From the NCBI GenBank assembly GCA_030836325.1, contig JAURQC010000046.1:1-64000 (forward strand): a DNA stretch of 64,000 bases, written 5' to 3'. Each line of letters starts with the position of its first letter. Position 1 is the first letter of the stretch. A model generated the notes under the pieces. That model did not search any database, was not told the DNA's origin, and saw only the letters and a list, made by a program, of their open reading frames with translations. Below are positions 35,338 through 45,396 of this stretch, in pieces. The translations under genes were made by a program, and so were the position numbers. This DNA is from Candidatus Nanopelagicales bacterium (lineage in GTDB: Bacteria > Actinomycetota > Actinomycetes > S36-B12).

Positions 35338-36456
35338 GTGGAACTCGACATGATCACCCGGATCCAGAATCGGATGTCCCAGCAAGACGTGGCCGCGATG
35401 GTCATCACCCCCGGCGCCGACCTCCGTTACGTGGCCGATTACGACGCCAAGGCGCTCGAGAGACTCACAGCCCTGGTGATCCCCGCCTCAGGCACCTCGA
35501 CCTTGATAGCACCGTTGCTGGAGGCTGGAGAGGCTCGGGAGTCCGGCTTCGGTCAGGCCGGGGGACAGGTGGTCACGTGGACCGAAACGCAGGACCCCTT
35601 CGCGCTGGTGGCATCCCTGGTTGATCAGGCTGGCTCGGGTTCGGTGGCAGTGGACGATCACATGTGGGCGCAGCGCGTGCTGCGCCTGCGCGAGGCGCTT
35701 CCCGATCGTTCTCAGGTCCTGGCGGGACCGATTCTTGGCGAGATACGCCAAATCAAGGACGAACGCGAGATCCAAGCCTTACAAGAAGCTGCAGATGCAA
35801 TCGAGTCCGTGCACGCCCAGGTCCCGTCGATCATTCGTGCGGGCATGACCGAAGCCGAGGCCGGCTCGTTGATCGCTGAGACGATCTTGGAAGCCGGCCA
35901 TGTGGCCGTCGATTTCGTGATCGTCGCGAGCGGGCCCAACGGTGCCAATCCCCACCACGCAGTGTCCGATCGGGTGATCGAAGTTGGCGACCCAATCGTG
36001 GTCGATATCGGAGGCACGATGCCCAGCGGTTACCGCAGTGATTGCACGCGCACGTATGTCGTGGGTGAGCCCAGCGAGGATTACCTCGCCGCGTATCGCG
36101 TCTTGATGGAGGCGCAGGCATCGGCCGTGAAGTTCGTGGAGCCAGGTCGAACGTGTGAAGCGATCGATGACCACGCGCGATCGATCATGAAGGGGCACGA
36201 GCTCGCTGATCACAACTTGGCGGACTTCTTCATCCACCGGGTCGGACATGGCATCGGCCTCGAGAGCCACGAAGAGCCGTATTTGGTGTCCGGAAACGCG
36301 TCCCCAGTGCAAGCAGGGATGGCGTTCAGCATTGAACCCGGCTTCTACGTGTCTGGCCGATTCGGTGCCCGCATCGAAGACATCGTGGTCTGTACACCCG
36401 ATGGAGTTCGCAATCTCAATTCCAGCACGCGGGAACTTGTGAGGATTCCTGCGTGA
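35338..36456 (+). CDS. M24 family Xaa-Pro dipeptidase/aminopeptidase
   Basis: A 372-residue metallopeptidase with the pita-bread fold that removes residues next to proline. After an N-terminal creatinase-like domain, the dimetal ligands appear in order: the aspartates of DIGGTMPSGYRSD, the histidine of HRVGHGIGLESHEE, and the glutamates of FSIEPGFY and RIEDIVV. The gene heads a run of overlapping genes; its stop overlaps the amidohydrolase GTG by 4 bases. Confidence 0.92.
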   Translation: MELDMITRIQNRMSQQDVAAMVITPGADLRYVADYDAKALERLTALVIPASGTSTLIAPLLEAGEARESGFGQAGGQVVTWTETQDPFALVASLVDQAGSGSVAVDDHMWAQRVLRLREALPDRSQVLAGPILGEIRQIKDEREIQALQEAADAIESVHAQVPSIIRAGMTEAEAGSLIAETILEAGHVAVDFVIVASGPNGANPHHAVSDRVIEVGDPIVVDIGGTMPSGYRSDCTRTYVVGEPSEDYLAAYRVLMEAQASAVKFVEPGRTCEAIDDHARSIMKGHELADHNLADFFIHRVGHGIGLESHEEPYLVSGNASPVQAGMAFSIEPGFYVSGRFGARIEDIVVCTPDGVRNLNSSTRELVRIPA

Positions 36457-38078
36457 GCCGATCGACACGCACTCTGCTCATCGGCGCTGCGGTCTACTCG
36501 CGCAGTGAACCGTTCGCCACGGCGCTGCTCATCGACGACGGCATCATCACCTGGGTCGGCGATGATGCAGGTGCCAAGGTTCACCGCGACATTGCGGACA
36601 ACGTCGTCGATCTGAATGGCGCATTCCTTGCTCCGGGATTCGTGGATTCACACGTACACGCTGCCAGCACCGGCCTACGCCTCCTCGGACTTGATCTTTC
36701 GCACACACGATCTGCGCGGGACGTACTTGAGGCGGTCTCGGCCAAGGCGAAGGACGTACGTGGGGCGTTGATCTACGGGCACGGATGGGACCAGAGCACG
36801 TGGTCAGACCCCACACTGCCCACCCGAAGCGAACTCGATCGAGCATCCTGGGGCAGCGAGGTGTATCTCTCGCGCATCGACGTTCATTCGGCTCTGGTGT
36901 CAAGTGCGCTGATCGCTCGGGCTCCGGCGGCACGTTCGCTGGAAGGTTTTTCCGATAGCGGATTCGTGATTCGCGAGGCCCACCACGTACTTCGAGAGGA
37001 GACACTGACACGCATCAGCGTTCACGACCGCACGGCTGCGCACGCCGAGACTTTGGCAGCAGCCGCTCGAGCAGGCATCGTGGCTCTTCACGAGATGGGC
37101 GGGCCCACTATCGGCGGAGCCGATGACCTTCGGGATCTCTTGCGGCTATCGCAGGAGCAGCCCGGCCCCATCGTGTTCGGATACTGGGGCGAACTCGCTC
37201 GCGACGGCGGCATCGACACAGCGCGAGAGGTTGGTGCCATAGGCGTCGGTGGAGACCTTTTCGTGGACGGGTCCCTTGGGTCACACACGGCCTGCCTGAG
37301 CGAGGCTTACGCCGACCTACCCAACGTTCACGGAACGCAGTACCTGTCTGGAGACGAGATCACCCAACACATCGTTGAGGTCACTCGTGCTGGGATGCAG
37401 GGCGGCTTCCATGTGATCGGCGATGCCGCGTGTTCCAGCGTTACAGCGGGCTTTCAACGCGCCGGGGAAATCGTGGGCGTGGACACTTTGCGCGCACGCA
37501 ACCATCGACTCGAGCATGCCGAGATGCTGTCCGAGGCAGACATCTCCACATTGGTGACCGTCGGGGCAGCGTTCAGCATGCAGCCGCTATTCGACGGTTA
37601 TTGGGGTGGCCTCGACGGGATGTACAGCACTCGCTTGGGCCGCGAACGGGCTCAGACAATGAATCGGTTCGCAACCATCATTGCCCAAGGTGGCCACCTC
37701 ACTTTGAACTCCGATTCACCAGTCACGCCTATGGACCCATGGGCCATCTTGCGTGCCGCGACCGAACACTCGGTACCCGCCGAACAACTCACCGCTCGTG
37801 CTGCCTTCACGGCTATGACGCGAGGTGCCTGGCGAGCCGTCGGCGACCATCGAGCCGGTGCCATCGCGGTGGGATCCCCGGCACACCTGGCAGCGTGGAG
37901 CGTCGAGGATCTAGAAGTGCGCGTCCCCGATGAGCGCGTTCAGGGTTGGTCTACCGATCCGAGGTCGGCAACCCCGGGGCTGCCGATCCTCGATGGCCCT
38001 GACCCCGTCTGTCTTGCCACTTGGGTGGATGGCGATCCCATATTCGGTCGTGAATTCCTCGAGGTGCAGCGTGGCTGA
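36453..38078 (+). CDS. Amidohydrolase family protein (YtcJ-like)
   Basis: A 541-residue metal-dependent hydrolase of the amidohydrolase superfamily. The N-terminal metal site is DSHVHAAS and the late catalytic aspartate lies in LNSDSPVTPMDPW; the VIGDAA histidine-adjacent region and RLEHAEML block also fit. It resembles YtcJ/exoenzyme-regulatory proteins, whose substrates are mostly unknown. The GTG start overlaps the M24 gene by 4 bases and the stop overlaps lnt by 8 bases. Confidence 0.88.
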   Translation: MSRSTRTLLIGAAVYSRSEPFATALLIDDGIITWVGDDAGAKVHRDIADNVVDLNGAFLAPGFVDSHVHAASTGLRLLGLDLSHTRSARDVLEAVSAKAKDVRGALIYGHGWDQSTWSDPTLPTRSELDRASWGSEVYLSRIDVHSALVSSALIARAPAARSLEGFSDSGFVIREAHHVLREETLTRISVHDRTAAHAETLAAAARAGIVALHEMGGPTIGGADDLRDLLRLSQEQPGPIVFGYWGELARDGGIDTAREVGAIGVGGDLFVDGSLGSHTACLSEAYADLPNVHGTQYLSGDEITQHIVEVTRAGMQGGFHVIGDAACSSVTAGFQRAGEIVGVDTLRARNHRLEHAEMLSEADISTLVTVGAAFSMQPLFDGYWGGLDGMYSTRLGRERAQTMNRFATIIAQGGHLTLNSDSPVTPMDPWAILRAATEHSVPAEQLTARAAFTAMTRGAWRAVGDHRAGAIAVGSPAHLAAWSVEDLEVRVPDERVQGWSTDPRSATPGLPILDGPDPVCLATWVDGDPIFGREFLEVQRG

Positions 38079-39600
38079 CAAAACACACACAGGTCCCGTG
38101 CGAGTCATTGCCTCGCTCTCAATCGCTGCCATCTCGGGTGTGGTGACCGCACTTGCCTTTGCACCCATCGGTATCTGGCCGCTGGCACTACTGGGTGTCG
38201 TCGGCGTGCTTGCGGTGCAATGGCGGGGGAGAAGCCTGCTCGGGGCTGCCGTGGGTTTCGTCTTCGGTGTGACGTTTTTTCTGGTGCTCTTGTCATGGAT
38301 GACGGTCATCGGAACCGATGCCTGGATCTTGTTGGCGGCCTACTGCGCACTGTGGAACGCCGCACTCGGTGCGTTCGTCGGTCCACTGAGTCGCCTTCGG
38401 GCTTCACCGATCTGGGTGGCTAGCGCCTGGGTAGTGATGGAGGCACTGCGGGGCCGGGTACCCCTCGGCGGCTTCCCCTGGGGTGAGTTGGCCTTTTCGC
38501 AGGGGAATTCACCGCTTGCTCCGCTGACCGGAGTCGCGGGAATGGCGGGCGTGACGTTCCTGATCGTGATCCTCGCAGTCTTGATCATCGAGGCGATCAG
38601 GCGCCGACGAATCATCGCCCTGACCGTCACAGTGATTGTCCTGGTCGTGATCGTGATCGTCATTCCCCGCCCGCTGGAGTTCGGCGGGGAATCGTCCTCG
38701 GCAACCGTCGCACTCGTGCAAGGCGGCACACCGGGCATCGGTATGGATGCGATGGACGTGCGCCGCGCAGTCCTACGAAACCACGTTGATCAGACCCTGC
38801 TGCTAGCTGATGCCGTTGCAGCAGGTGAGGTTGCCCAGCCGGATTTTGTTCTGTGGCCAGAGAACTCCTCAGATATCGACCCCTTCCGGGATCCGACCGC
38901 GGCCGAGGAGATTGACCAGGCCGCTCAGGCGATCGGCGTGCCCATCGTGGTCGGTGTGGTGCTGCAGACCGATGATCCGACCAAAGTACAAAACACGGGA
39001 ATTGTGTGGGACCCGGTGTCCGGCCCCGGACAGCGGTACGTCAAAAACCATCCGGTGCCCTTCGGTGAGTTCGTGCCGTTCCGCGAACAACTCGCGCCAT
39101 TGATCGGACGCTTCGATCGGGTGCCGCGCGACTTCGTATCCGGCGCCGAGGCCGGTGTACTGGACGCCGGGGGAGTCGTGATCGGTGACGTCATCTGTTT
39201 CGAAGTGGCCTACGACGACGTCTTCAGCGCTGTCATCCGCGGTGGCGCCGAGCTCATGACTGTCCAGACGAATAACGCGACCTACAAGGGAACCGGACAG
39301 CCAGCGCAGCAATGGGACATCGAACGGTTGCGCGCCCTGCAATCAGGGCGCGCGGTGGTTGTCGCATCGACTACTGGGGTTAGCGGGGTGATCCAACCCG
39401 ATGGCACGGTCACGCACCGCCTCGACGAAGGCGAGACCGGCTTCATCGTCGCCGAAGTCCCGCTGCGAACGGGGTCGACGCTCAGCGTCTGGCTGGATTC
39501 CATTCCGGAGTACCTCGCCGGGGCGGCAATGCTGGCTGGACTCGGGTTGACGATCTACGTGCGCCGCCGTCGTGCAGTCGCCTCACGCCCCGACTCCTGA
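38071..39600 (+). CDS. lnt: Apolipoprotein N-acyltransferase
   Basis: A 509-residue membrane enzyme that N-acylates the terminal cysteine of lipoproteins. Six or so N-terminal membrane helices are followed by a nitrilase-like domain with the triad E264 (WPENS), K325 (YVKNHPVPFGEF) and C376 (ICFEVAYDD), plus E333. A C-terminal helix re-enters the membrane. The GTG at 38071 overlaps the amidohydrolase stop. Ppm1 follows after 16 bases. In mycobacteria the two activities are fused in one protein; here they are separate. Confidence 0.94.
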   Translation: MADKTHTGPVRVIASLSIAAISGVVTALAFAPIGIWPLALLGVVGVLAVQWRGRSLLGAAVGFVFGVTFFLVLLSWMTVIGTDAWILLAAYCALWNAALGAFVGPLSRLRASPIWVASAWVVMEALRGRVPLGGFPWGELAFSQGNSPLAPLTGVAGMAGVTFLIVILAVLIIEAIRRRRIIALTVTVIVLVVIVIVIPRPLEFGGESSSATVALVQGGTPGIGMDAMDVRRAVLRNHVDQTLLLADAVAAGEVAQPDFVLWPENSSDIDPFRDPTAAEEIDQAAQAIGVPIVVGVVLQTDDPTKVQNTGIVWDPVSGPGQRYVKNHPVPFGEFVPFREQLAPLIGRFDRVPRDFVSGAEAGVLDAGGVVIGDVICFEVAYDDVFSAVIRGGAELMTVQTNNATYKGTGQPAQQWDIERLRALQSGRAVVVASTTGVSGVIQPDGTVTHRLDEGETGFIVAEVPLRTGSTLSVWLDSIPEYLAGAAMLAGLGLTIYVRRRRAVASRPDS

Positions 39601-39604
39601 CCGT

Positions 39605-39610
39605 TAGGCT
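39605..39610 (+). promoter_or_regulatory. Leaderless -10 hexamer of ppm1
   Basis: TAGGCT, 6 bases before the GTG at 39617, in the 16-base gap after lnt. Confidence 0.55.
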
Positions 39611-39616
39611 GAAGGG

Positions 39617-40390
39617 GTGGAAGGGGCGCAGAGGGACTTCAGCGACCTCGGACGGATTCTCGTCATCGTTCCTACATACAACGAGCGTGATTCGCTCCCG
39701 GTAATCGTGGAGAGGATCCGTGCCTCTGTTCCCGAAGCCCACATCCTCGTCGCGGACGACAACTCACCGGACGGTACCGGCGCAATCGCTGATTCAATAG
39801 CGGCGAGCGACGAGCATGTTCAGGTCATGCACCGGCACGGCAAGGAAGGCCTCGGCGCCGCCTACATCGCAGGCTTTACCTGGGGTCTGCAGAGCGGCTT
39901 CGATGTTCTGGTCGAAATGGACGCCGACGGCTCCCATCAACCCGAGCAACTCCATCGGCTCCTTGAAGCGTTGCGGGGCGCGGACCTTGTTCTGGGTTCT
40001 CGGTGGATTAGTGGCGGGGGCACCGAAAACTGGTCCAAGGGACGCGAGGTGCTGTCCAAAGGCGGCAACCTCTACACACGCGCCATGCTCGGCGTTCCGA
40101 TCAATGACGCCACCGGTGGTTACCGAGCCTTCCGCGCGGACACTCTTCGTGGCATCGACTTACATACGGTCGCGTCGCAGGGTTATTGCTTCCAAGTGGA
40201 CCTAGCCTGGCGCGCAGTTCAACGTGGGTTCATCGTCCGTGAGGTGCCCATCACATTCGTCGAGCGCACCGTGGGGACCAGCAAGATGAGTCGGGCCATC
40301 GTTGCTGAAGCTCTGTGGCGCGTCACGCAATGGGGGCTCAAGGAACGCGGCCAAGCTTTGCGCGCGGCCGTCGGCAACAAGCGGCGTTAG
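39617..40390 (+). CDS. ppm1: Polyprenol monophosphomannose synthase
   Basis: A 257-residue family 2 glycosyltransferase that transfers mannose from GDP-mannose to polyprenyl phosphate at the membrane. The N-terminal VPTYNERDSLP and DDNSPDGTG blocks bind the nucleotide sugar and MDADGSHQPEQ carries the metal-binding DxD. No C-terminal membrane helices are present, as in the soluble catalytic domain of the mycobacterial enzyme. Its product would serve lipoglycan or protein mannosylation. Confidence 0.93.
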   Translation: MEGAQRDFSDLGRILVIVPTYNERDSLPVIVERIRASVPEAHILVADDNSPDGTGAIADSIAASDEHVQVMHRHGKEGLGAAYIAGFTWGLQSGFDVLVEMDADGSHQPEQLHRLLEALRGADLVLGSRWISGGGTENWSKGREVLSKGGNLYTRAMLGVPINDATGGYRAFRADTLRGIDLHTVASQGYCFQVDLAWRAVQRGFIVREVPITFVERTVGTSKMSRAIVAEALWRVTQWGLKERGQALRAAVGNKRR

Positions 40391-40404
40391 GGGGCGAGCT
40401 GATC

Positions 40405-40905
40405 ATGGGTTTCAAGGCGCGGCTTGTGTTCTTCGGATACCCGCTCGCAGAGATCTTGATCCTGTGGGGGGTCGCCTCGTTGATCGGCTGGGGTTGGGCT
40501 CTGCTGGGGATGTTCATCGGAATCCCCATCGGAATTGCATTGATGCGCAATGCCGGCGCGAGTGCCACGGTCATGATGCGCGAGGCCAATTCCGATCCGA
40601 AAAAGGCGGCTGCCAAAGCCGGGGCGAGCGTCGGACAGTTCTTGGCCGGCCTGCTGTTCATAGTGCCGGGTTATTTGACCGACCTAGCAGGTGCCGCATT
40701 GCTTATCCCAGGTGTCCGATTGGCAGTCGGAAGGCGCCTCACCAGATCCCTTGGCCAGCAGTCGTGGATGACGCGGATGCCCGGATTCCCGACCTCCGGC
40801 GACGTCATCCAAGGCACGGTGATCGTCGAGGACCTGCGTTACGAGGCCAGCCAGGACGACCCAACGGGGGGCGACGACGCCCCACCGACGCCCCTAGGCC
40901 GGTAG
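40405..40905 (+). CDS. FxsA family membrane protein
   Basis: A 166-residue membrane protein of the FxsA family (named after the E. coli suppressor of F exclusion). Two helices near the N-terminus (about residues 6-45) are followed by the conserved GQFLAGLLFIVPGYLTDLAG region and a third helix, then a polar tail. The function is unknown. ATG at 40405 is preferred to upstream in-frame starts that lie inside ppm1. It follows ppm1 by 14 bases. Confidence 0.9.
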   Translation: MGFKARLVFFGYPLAEILILWGVASLIGWGWALLGMFIGIPIGIALMRNAGASATVMMREANSDPKKAAAKAGASVGQFLAGLLFIVPGYLTDLAGAALLIPGVRLAVGRRLTRSLGQQSWMTRMPGFPTSGDVIQGTVIVEDLRYEASQDDPTGGDDAPPTPLGR

Positions 40906-41057
40906 GAGCGTCCCTTCAGGCGGCTAACCGGTCAATGGTCGTTGGATGACCACTGTGTACGGATTTTCGGGCATTGGATCCGCCATTGTGAATCAGTCGG
41001 GCGCGTCAACTGCACCCGCTTTCCGTGGCTGATAGCGCAAAATTTCGATTATCGGAC

Positions 41058-41084
41058 GGGAACCGAGGCTTCACCCGACGCGTC
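41058..41084 (+). promoter_or_regulatory. Candidate SigR/SigE-type promoter of rbpA
   Basis: GGGAAC at 41058-41063, 18 bases, then GTC at 41082-41084. This fits the GGAAt-N18-GTT layout of SigR (Streptomyces) or SigE/H-type ECF promoters, with one mismatch in the -10. It lies 33 bases before the rbpA ATG. rbpA is a SigR target in S. coelicolor. Confidence 0.55.
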
Positions 41085-41117
41085 CTAGGGGAAAGCACAA
41101 CGGCAAGGGAGGCAGCA

Positions 41118-41471
41118 ATGGGCGAGACTTCAATGAAGGGCACCCGGCTTGGAGCCCTGAGCTACGAGCGCGACGAAAACGTAGCACCGGCAGAACGCCG
41201 AATTGTTCGATACGTCTGTCCTGAGGGACACGTGTCGGATGTGCCGTACTTCGTGGACGCTGACGAAATTCAACGCGAGTGGACGTGTCGCTGTGGGGCC
41301 ACGGCGATCGCAGACGAGATCGCTGCAGAGGAGCCCAAGGCTCAAAAGCCGGCGCGGACGCACTGGGACATGCTCATGGAGCGACGCACCCGCGCCGATC
41401 TTGAAGAGTTGCTCGAGGAGCGCCTGGCGTTACTGCGCGAAACCCGCGAGGAACTGCCCAAGTCGGCTTAG
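41118..41471 (+). CDS. rbpA: RNA polymerase-binding protein RbpA
   Basis: A 117-residue transcription factor that binds RNA polymerase and group 1/2 sigma factors and stabilises the open complex. C34, H38, C57 and C59 form the zinc-binding core and the sigma-interaction domain PARTHWDMLMERRT (78-91) is strictly conserved. AAGGGAGG lies 6 bases before the ATG at 41118; an in-frame extension to 41025 lacks a ribosome site. About 210 non-coding bases separate it from the FxsA gene and hold the SigR-like promoter. Confidence 0.96.
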   Translation: MGETSMKGTRLGALSYERDENVAPAERRIVRYVCPEGHVSDVPYFVDADEIQREWTCRCGATAIADEIAAEEPKAQKPARTHWDMLMERRTRADLEELLEERLALLRETREELPKSA

Positions 41472-41475
41472 TTCG

Positions 41476-41766
41476 TCAGCGCGCGAGAAGAGCGACCACG
41501 ACGACGAGAACGGCGATAGCTGCGCCAATCCCGATCCACGGCGCGAGTTTGGATGATTTCCGGTAAGCCGGCTTGCCCGATCCATCGGAGATCTGCCCGG
41601 CCTTGCGAAGACGATCGTTCTCCCTGGCAATGCGAGCAGCCTTGGCTGCGCGTTCCTCAGCGGATGGCTCCTTGGGGCCACTGGCAGTGAGGGCATCATC
41701 GGGGATGAAGTCCGGGATGTCCGGAAGGTCGTCATCGCCGTTGTTCTCCGGCGGGGAAGTGGTCAT
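41476..41766 (-). CDS. Hypothetical tail-anchored membrane protein
   Basis: A 96-residue protein with an acidic, disordered N-terminal half, a charged helical stretch (AEERAAKAARIARENDRLRKAG) shown here only by its pattern of Ala, Arg and Lys around residues 40-60, and one C-terminal membrane helix (about 78-94) ending in LLAR. It therefore looks tail-anchored. GGAGTT precedes the ATG at 41766. It is convergent with rbpA, ends nearly touching, and lies 25 bases downstream of argG on the same strand. Confidence 0.75.
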   Translation of the reverse strand: MTTSPPENNGDDDLPDIPDFIPDDALTASGPKEPSAEERAAKAARIARENDRLRKAGQISDGSGKPAYRKSSKLAPWIGIGAAIAVLVVVVALLAR

Positions 41767-41791
41767 AACTCCACTATGGCACGACGCACGA

Positions 41792-44100
<2,309 letters not shown>

Positions 44101-44146
44101 CAGGTGTGGTGTCGGGCGGTAGAACTGCCACCGTAGGATTAAGCCG

Positions 44147-44160
44147 ATAATGCACATTAT
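44147..44160. promoter_or_regulatory. AT-rich palindrome upstream of methyltransferase gene
   Basis: ATAATG (44147-44152) and CATTAT (44155-44160) form a perfect 6-bp inverted repeat with a 2-base spacer, notable in GC-rich DNA. It is 26 bases before the GTG at 44187 and could be an operator overlapping a -10 element. Confidence 0.4.
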
Positions 44161-44186
44161 GTCCGTAGCAAGCCAGGAGGCCCCTC

Positions 44187-44807
44187 GTGCCTGAGTCGTC
44201 GTCGGCCCACTGGGACCGATCCTTCTCACCCACCGAATCTGGTGACTACACAACCCGGGGCTGGTTTCAGTCCTCTGCCGACCCCAGCTGGACGATGATC
44301 GGCGACCTTGATGTGTCGACTCCTGCCATTGACGTTGGTGCAGGCGCTTCAGTCTGGATAGACGAAGCCCTGGACCGTGGCTGGAGCGAACTGAGCGTCA
44401 TTGATTGGTCTGTCGTGGCACTGAACATCTCTCGAGTGCGACTGTCTTCACGGGCTGATCAGGTGAACTGGATTAATCACGACCTCTTGTCTTGGATTCC
44501 CCCGCGCACCTACGGCCTGTGGCACGACCGCGCCGTATTGCACTTCCTGCTCGACGACCAACAACGAGCGCGCTACGCCTCGGTTCTTCGGGCGGCCACC
44601 GCACCGGGATCGGTTGTTGTTATCGGTGGTTTCTCGGCATCAGGACCCGACATGTGCGCCGGACTACCCGTGCGCCATCAATCCGTTGAGGACTTCGAGA
44701 CCCTGTTCGGTGATGATTTCACAATCGAACAATCGTTCGATCAGGTCCACATCCGACCTGATGCTGACACCCAGGACTATTTGTGGGTCCGCGCCGTCAG
44801 GCTTTAA
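44187..44807 (+). CDS. Class I SAM-dependent methyltransferase
   Basis: A 206-residue methyltransferase. Motif I is AIDVGAGAS (near residue 47), the acidic end of strand 2 is SVIDWS, and motif IV is YGLWHDRAVLHFL. The variable C-terminal region (VRHQSVEDFETLFGDDF) is typical of small-molecule or detoxifying methyltransferases of this type. The substrate is unknown. CAGGAGG lies 7 bases before the GTG. A GNAT gene follows after 2 bases, so the two are a unit. Confidence 0.88.
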   Translation: MPESSSAHWDRSFSPTESGDYTTRGWFQSSADPSWTMIGDLDVSTPAIDVGAGASVWIDEALDRGWSELSVIDWSVVALNISRVRLSSRADQVNWINHDLLSWIPPRTYGLWHDRAVLHFLLDDQQRARYASVLRAATAPGSVVVIGGFSASGPDMCAGLPVRHQSVEDFETLFGDDFTIEQSFDQVHIRPDADTQDYLWVRAVRL

Positions 44808-44809
44808 CA

Positions 44810-45334
44810 GTGCCGCTGCCGAACTCCCCGTCGCGCCTTTATTTTCGACGCGCTGAATTCGGCGACGTTCCTCGCCTTCGAGGCTGGGAGCAGGCTGATC
44901 ACGTCTCTTGCGTCATGGGAACCGACCCGGGTTGGCAGTGGGAGACCGAGCTTGCTGTCCAGTGGCAAGAGGTGTGGATCTGCGAGGTCGATGGCTGCCC
45001 GATAGGCGTCGTCGTTGTACTCGATGCAGAGTCCGAGCCGACCCGCTACTGGGGAGAGGTCTCCCCCGGCACCTTCGCGATCGACATCTGGATCGGTGAG
45101 CCGGACGCTCTCCGGCGTGGCTACGGCACCGCGATGATGACGCATGCGATTGAACGTGCTTTCGTCGACCATCATGCGCACACAATCCTCATCGATCCCC
45201 TGGTGACGAACCTCGGCGCGATCACCTTCCATCGACGACTCGGCTTTACCGACGTTGTGGAACGCCGACTGGGGAATGACGATTGCCTTGTCTTACGCAT
45301 TGAGCGTCACGACTGGACGCGTCCTGGGAAATAG
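44810..45334 (+). CDS. GNAT N-acetyltransferase, AAC(6')-like
   Basis: A 174-residue GNAT-fold acetyltransferase using acetyl-CoA. The acetyl-CoA pyrophosphate loop is RRGYGTAM, preceded by the strand AIDIWIGE, and the DPLVTNLGAITFHRRLGF block is the conserved C-terminal half. The layout recalls aminoglycoside 6'-acetyltransferases and siderophore acetylases. Resistance cannot be claimed from this. The GTG at 44810 is 2 bases after the methyltransferase stop. The strong inverted repeat at 45345-45387 follows. Confidence 0.85.
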   Translation: MPLPNSPSRLYFRRAEFGDVPRLRGWEQADHVSCVMGTDPGWQWETELAVQWQEVWICEVDGCPIGVVVVLDAESEPTRYWGEVSPGTFAIDIWIGEPDALRRGYGTAMMTHAIERAFVDHHAHTILIDPLVTNLGAITFHRRLGFTDVVERRLGNDDCLVLRIERHDWTRPGK

Positions 45335-45344
45335 TGCACACAAC

Positions 45345-45387
45345 CCCACATGCTGGGAGATCGTCCGTCAATCGCCCAGCATGTGGG
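45345..45387. terminator. 13-bp perfect inverted repeat between convergent genes
   Basis: CCCACATGCTGGG (45345-45357) and CCCAGCATGTGGG (45375-45387) are perfectly complementary, and inner GAT/ATC bases extend the stem past mismatches. It lies between the GNAT gene and gcvP, 3' ends facing. AAAAA follows on the plus strand rather than T-runs, so it may stop transcription through structure alone. Confidence 0.6.
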
Positions 45388-45396
45388 AAAAAGGTG

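Noticed and set aside
44810..45334. Calling the GNAT gene an aminoglycoside resistance determinant
   Set aside because: The fold and acetyl-CoA loop are seen, but substrate specificity in this family cannot be read from the sequence and no mobile element is near.
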